From NCBI GenBank assembly GCA_014879845.1, contig JACSRI010000147.1:1-64000 (forward strand): a stretch of 64,000 bases of DNA, in the 5' to 3' direction. The notes under the pieces were generated by a model that saw only the letters and a program-made list of their open reading frames with translations, did no database searches and was not told the origin of the DNA. The translations under genes were made by a program, and so were the position numbers. Source of the DNA: Opitutaceae bacterium (GTDB lineage: Bacteria; Verrucomicrobiota; Verrucomicrobiia; Opitutales; Opitutaceae). The first letter of the stretch is position 1, and the number at the start of each line of letters is the position of its first letter. Positions 63,206-64,000 of this stretch are shown here, in pieces.

Positions 63206-64000
63206 TCACGCCTTCGCCGGCGCGCGGCTCTCGATCGACGACCAGTCGAGCCGTCGCGTGAACCACATCGCTGCCGCAAGCAGCGCGAAGAGCGCGCCCG
63301 TGCCCGAGAGAAGGGCGTAGTCCTGCAACTGCAGCATGAAGTAGACGTACCCGTAGGTGCCGGCCAGACCCGCGGTGACGAGGAGCGAACGCGCCCCGGC
63401 GCGCAGTACGCTCCACGAATACCCGCCGACCAGCGCCGTCGAGACCGTCGCCGCCGCGGCATAGGCGGTCGCGACCGGCGCGAACTCCGCCAGCGCGAGA
63501 AAGCCCAGGTAGAACAACACCAGCGCCGCGCCGACCATCAGGTACTGCAGCGGGTGCACCCGCACAGGCGAGGTCACCTCGATGAGGAAATACACCGCGA
63601 AGACCAGCGTGAGGACGAGGAGGGCGTACTTGAGCGAGCGCTCGACCATGCGGTAGGTGTCGACCGGCGTGGCCAGCGTCACGCCCAGCGCCGATGCGGC
63701 GAGCACGTGCGCCCGCAGGCCCTCGCGCCCCGGCTGCTCGATCCACGCCGACGGGAAAGCCCGGCCGAAATGCGTGGTGGCCCAGCGCGCCGAAAAGCCC
63801 TCCGCGGCCACGGTACGCTCGGCCGGCAGATACGCGCCGTCGAAACTCGGATCGGCCCAGGCGCCGCGCAGCGCGACGGAGTTGGCTTCACCGACCGGCA
63901 CGACAGCGATGCGCGTGCTGCCCTGCAGCGAGAGCGTGCAGGCGAAGGGCGCACGCGCCCCGGCCTCGTCCGCGAGCCCGGCCGGCGCCTCGATGCCGCC
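63206..64000 (-). CDS. creD: CreD-family inner-membrane protein, N-terminus cut by window edge
   Basis: The open frame enters at 64000 and ends at 63206, giving ~264 residues of the C-terminal part. The soluble segment (TLSLQGSTRIAVVPVGEANS, WATTHFGRAFPSAWIEQPGR) and DTYRMVERSLKYALLVLTLV are typical of CreD. Several membrane helices follow, including VRVHPLQYLMVGAALVLFYL and LAEFAPVATAYAAAATVSTA. CreD in E. coli belongs to the CreBC regulon and maintains envelope integrity; in other bacteria it affects beta-lactam response. Local creB/creC genes are not visible in the window. Confidence 0.88.
   Translation of the reverse strand, partial: GGIEAPAGLADEAGARAPFACTLSLQGSTRIAVVPVGEANSVALRGAWADPSFDGAYLPAERTVAAEGFSARWATTHFGRAFPSAWIEQPGREGLRAHVLAASALGVTLATPVDTYRMVERSLKYALLVLTLVFAVYFLIEVTSPVRVHPLQYLMVGAALVLFYLGFLALAEFAPVATAYAAAATVSTALVGGYSWSVLRAGARSLLVTAGLAGTYGYVYFMLQLQDYALLSGTGALFALLAAAMWFTRRLDWSSIESRAPAKA

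Overview
This 64 kb window is GC-rich chromosomal DNA. Its gene content (a TonB-dependent glycan locus with GH78 and GH3 enzymes and RhaT, GTG/TTG starts, and a 'NHGWTRMNTD'-type intergenic repeat) fits a Verrucomicrobiota bacterium close to Opitutaceae. That placement is an inference from gene families; no rRNA gene is present.

Left core (1-7,540): two divergent CNNM/CBS transporter-like proteins, lgt, a fumarylacetoacetase-family hydrolase, a nested inverted repeat, asnS, an HTH-metallo-beta-lactamase fusion and pyrE. Right core (50,065-64,000): tRNA-Pro(CGG), a response regulator coupled to a large MASE1/CHASE/PAS hybrid kinase, a complete RND efflux operon (adaptor, permease, TolC) with a divergent TetR gene and three matching operator-like palindromes, and the end of a creD-like gene.

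The ~42 kb between them looks like an accessory block. It begins with a 5' fragment of tRNA-Pro (7,669-7,714) and ends just before an intact copy of the same tRNA. Next to the intact tRNA lie a truncated integrase-like reading frame and a frameshifted SEC-C gene. This suggests an old genomic island that entered the anticodon region of tRNA-Pro and lost its integrase.

The block has four parts. (a) A GAF/PAS kinase and NarL-type regulator pair, then an ECF-like sigma factor (8.2-13.1 kb). (b) Minus-strand detoxification genes (13.2-27.2 kb): alpha/beta hydrolases, aldo/keto reductase, isochorismatase-like hydrolase, an MhqD/MhqO-like pair, cupin, Dps, chloroperoxidase, DoxX, amidohydrolase and an ABM-domain protein. 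(c) Embedded in it, an unusual three-gene cassette (17.1-20.1 kb): a small protein, a membrane protein carrying what looks like a Lon-type (S16) Ser-Lys protease domain without any AAA+ ATPase, and a lipoprotein. This is the best candidate here for an undescribed system. (d) An RND adaptor/permease/LacI operon, followed by a rhamnoside-utilisation locus (32.5-48.6 kb): RhaT, a GH3 enzyme, a 1,664-residue GH78 rhamnosidase-helical repeat-esterase fusion, a TonB-dependent receptor, a divergent hybrid two-component sensor and a response regulator. A 28-bp palindrome occurs at two promoters of this locus.
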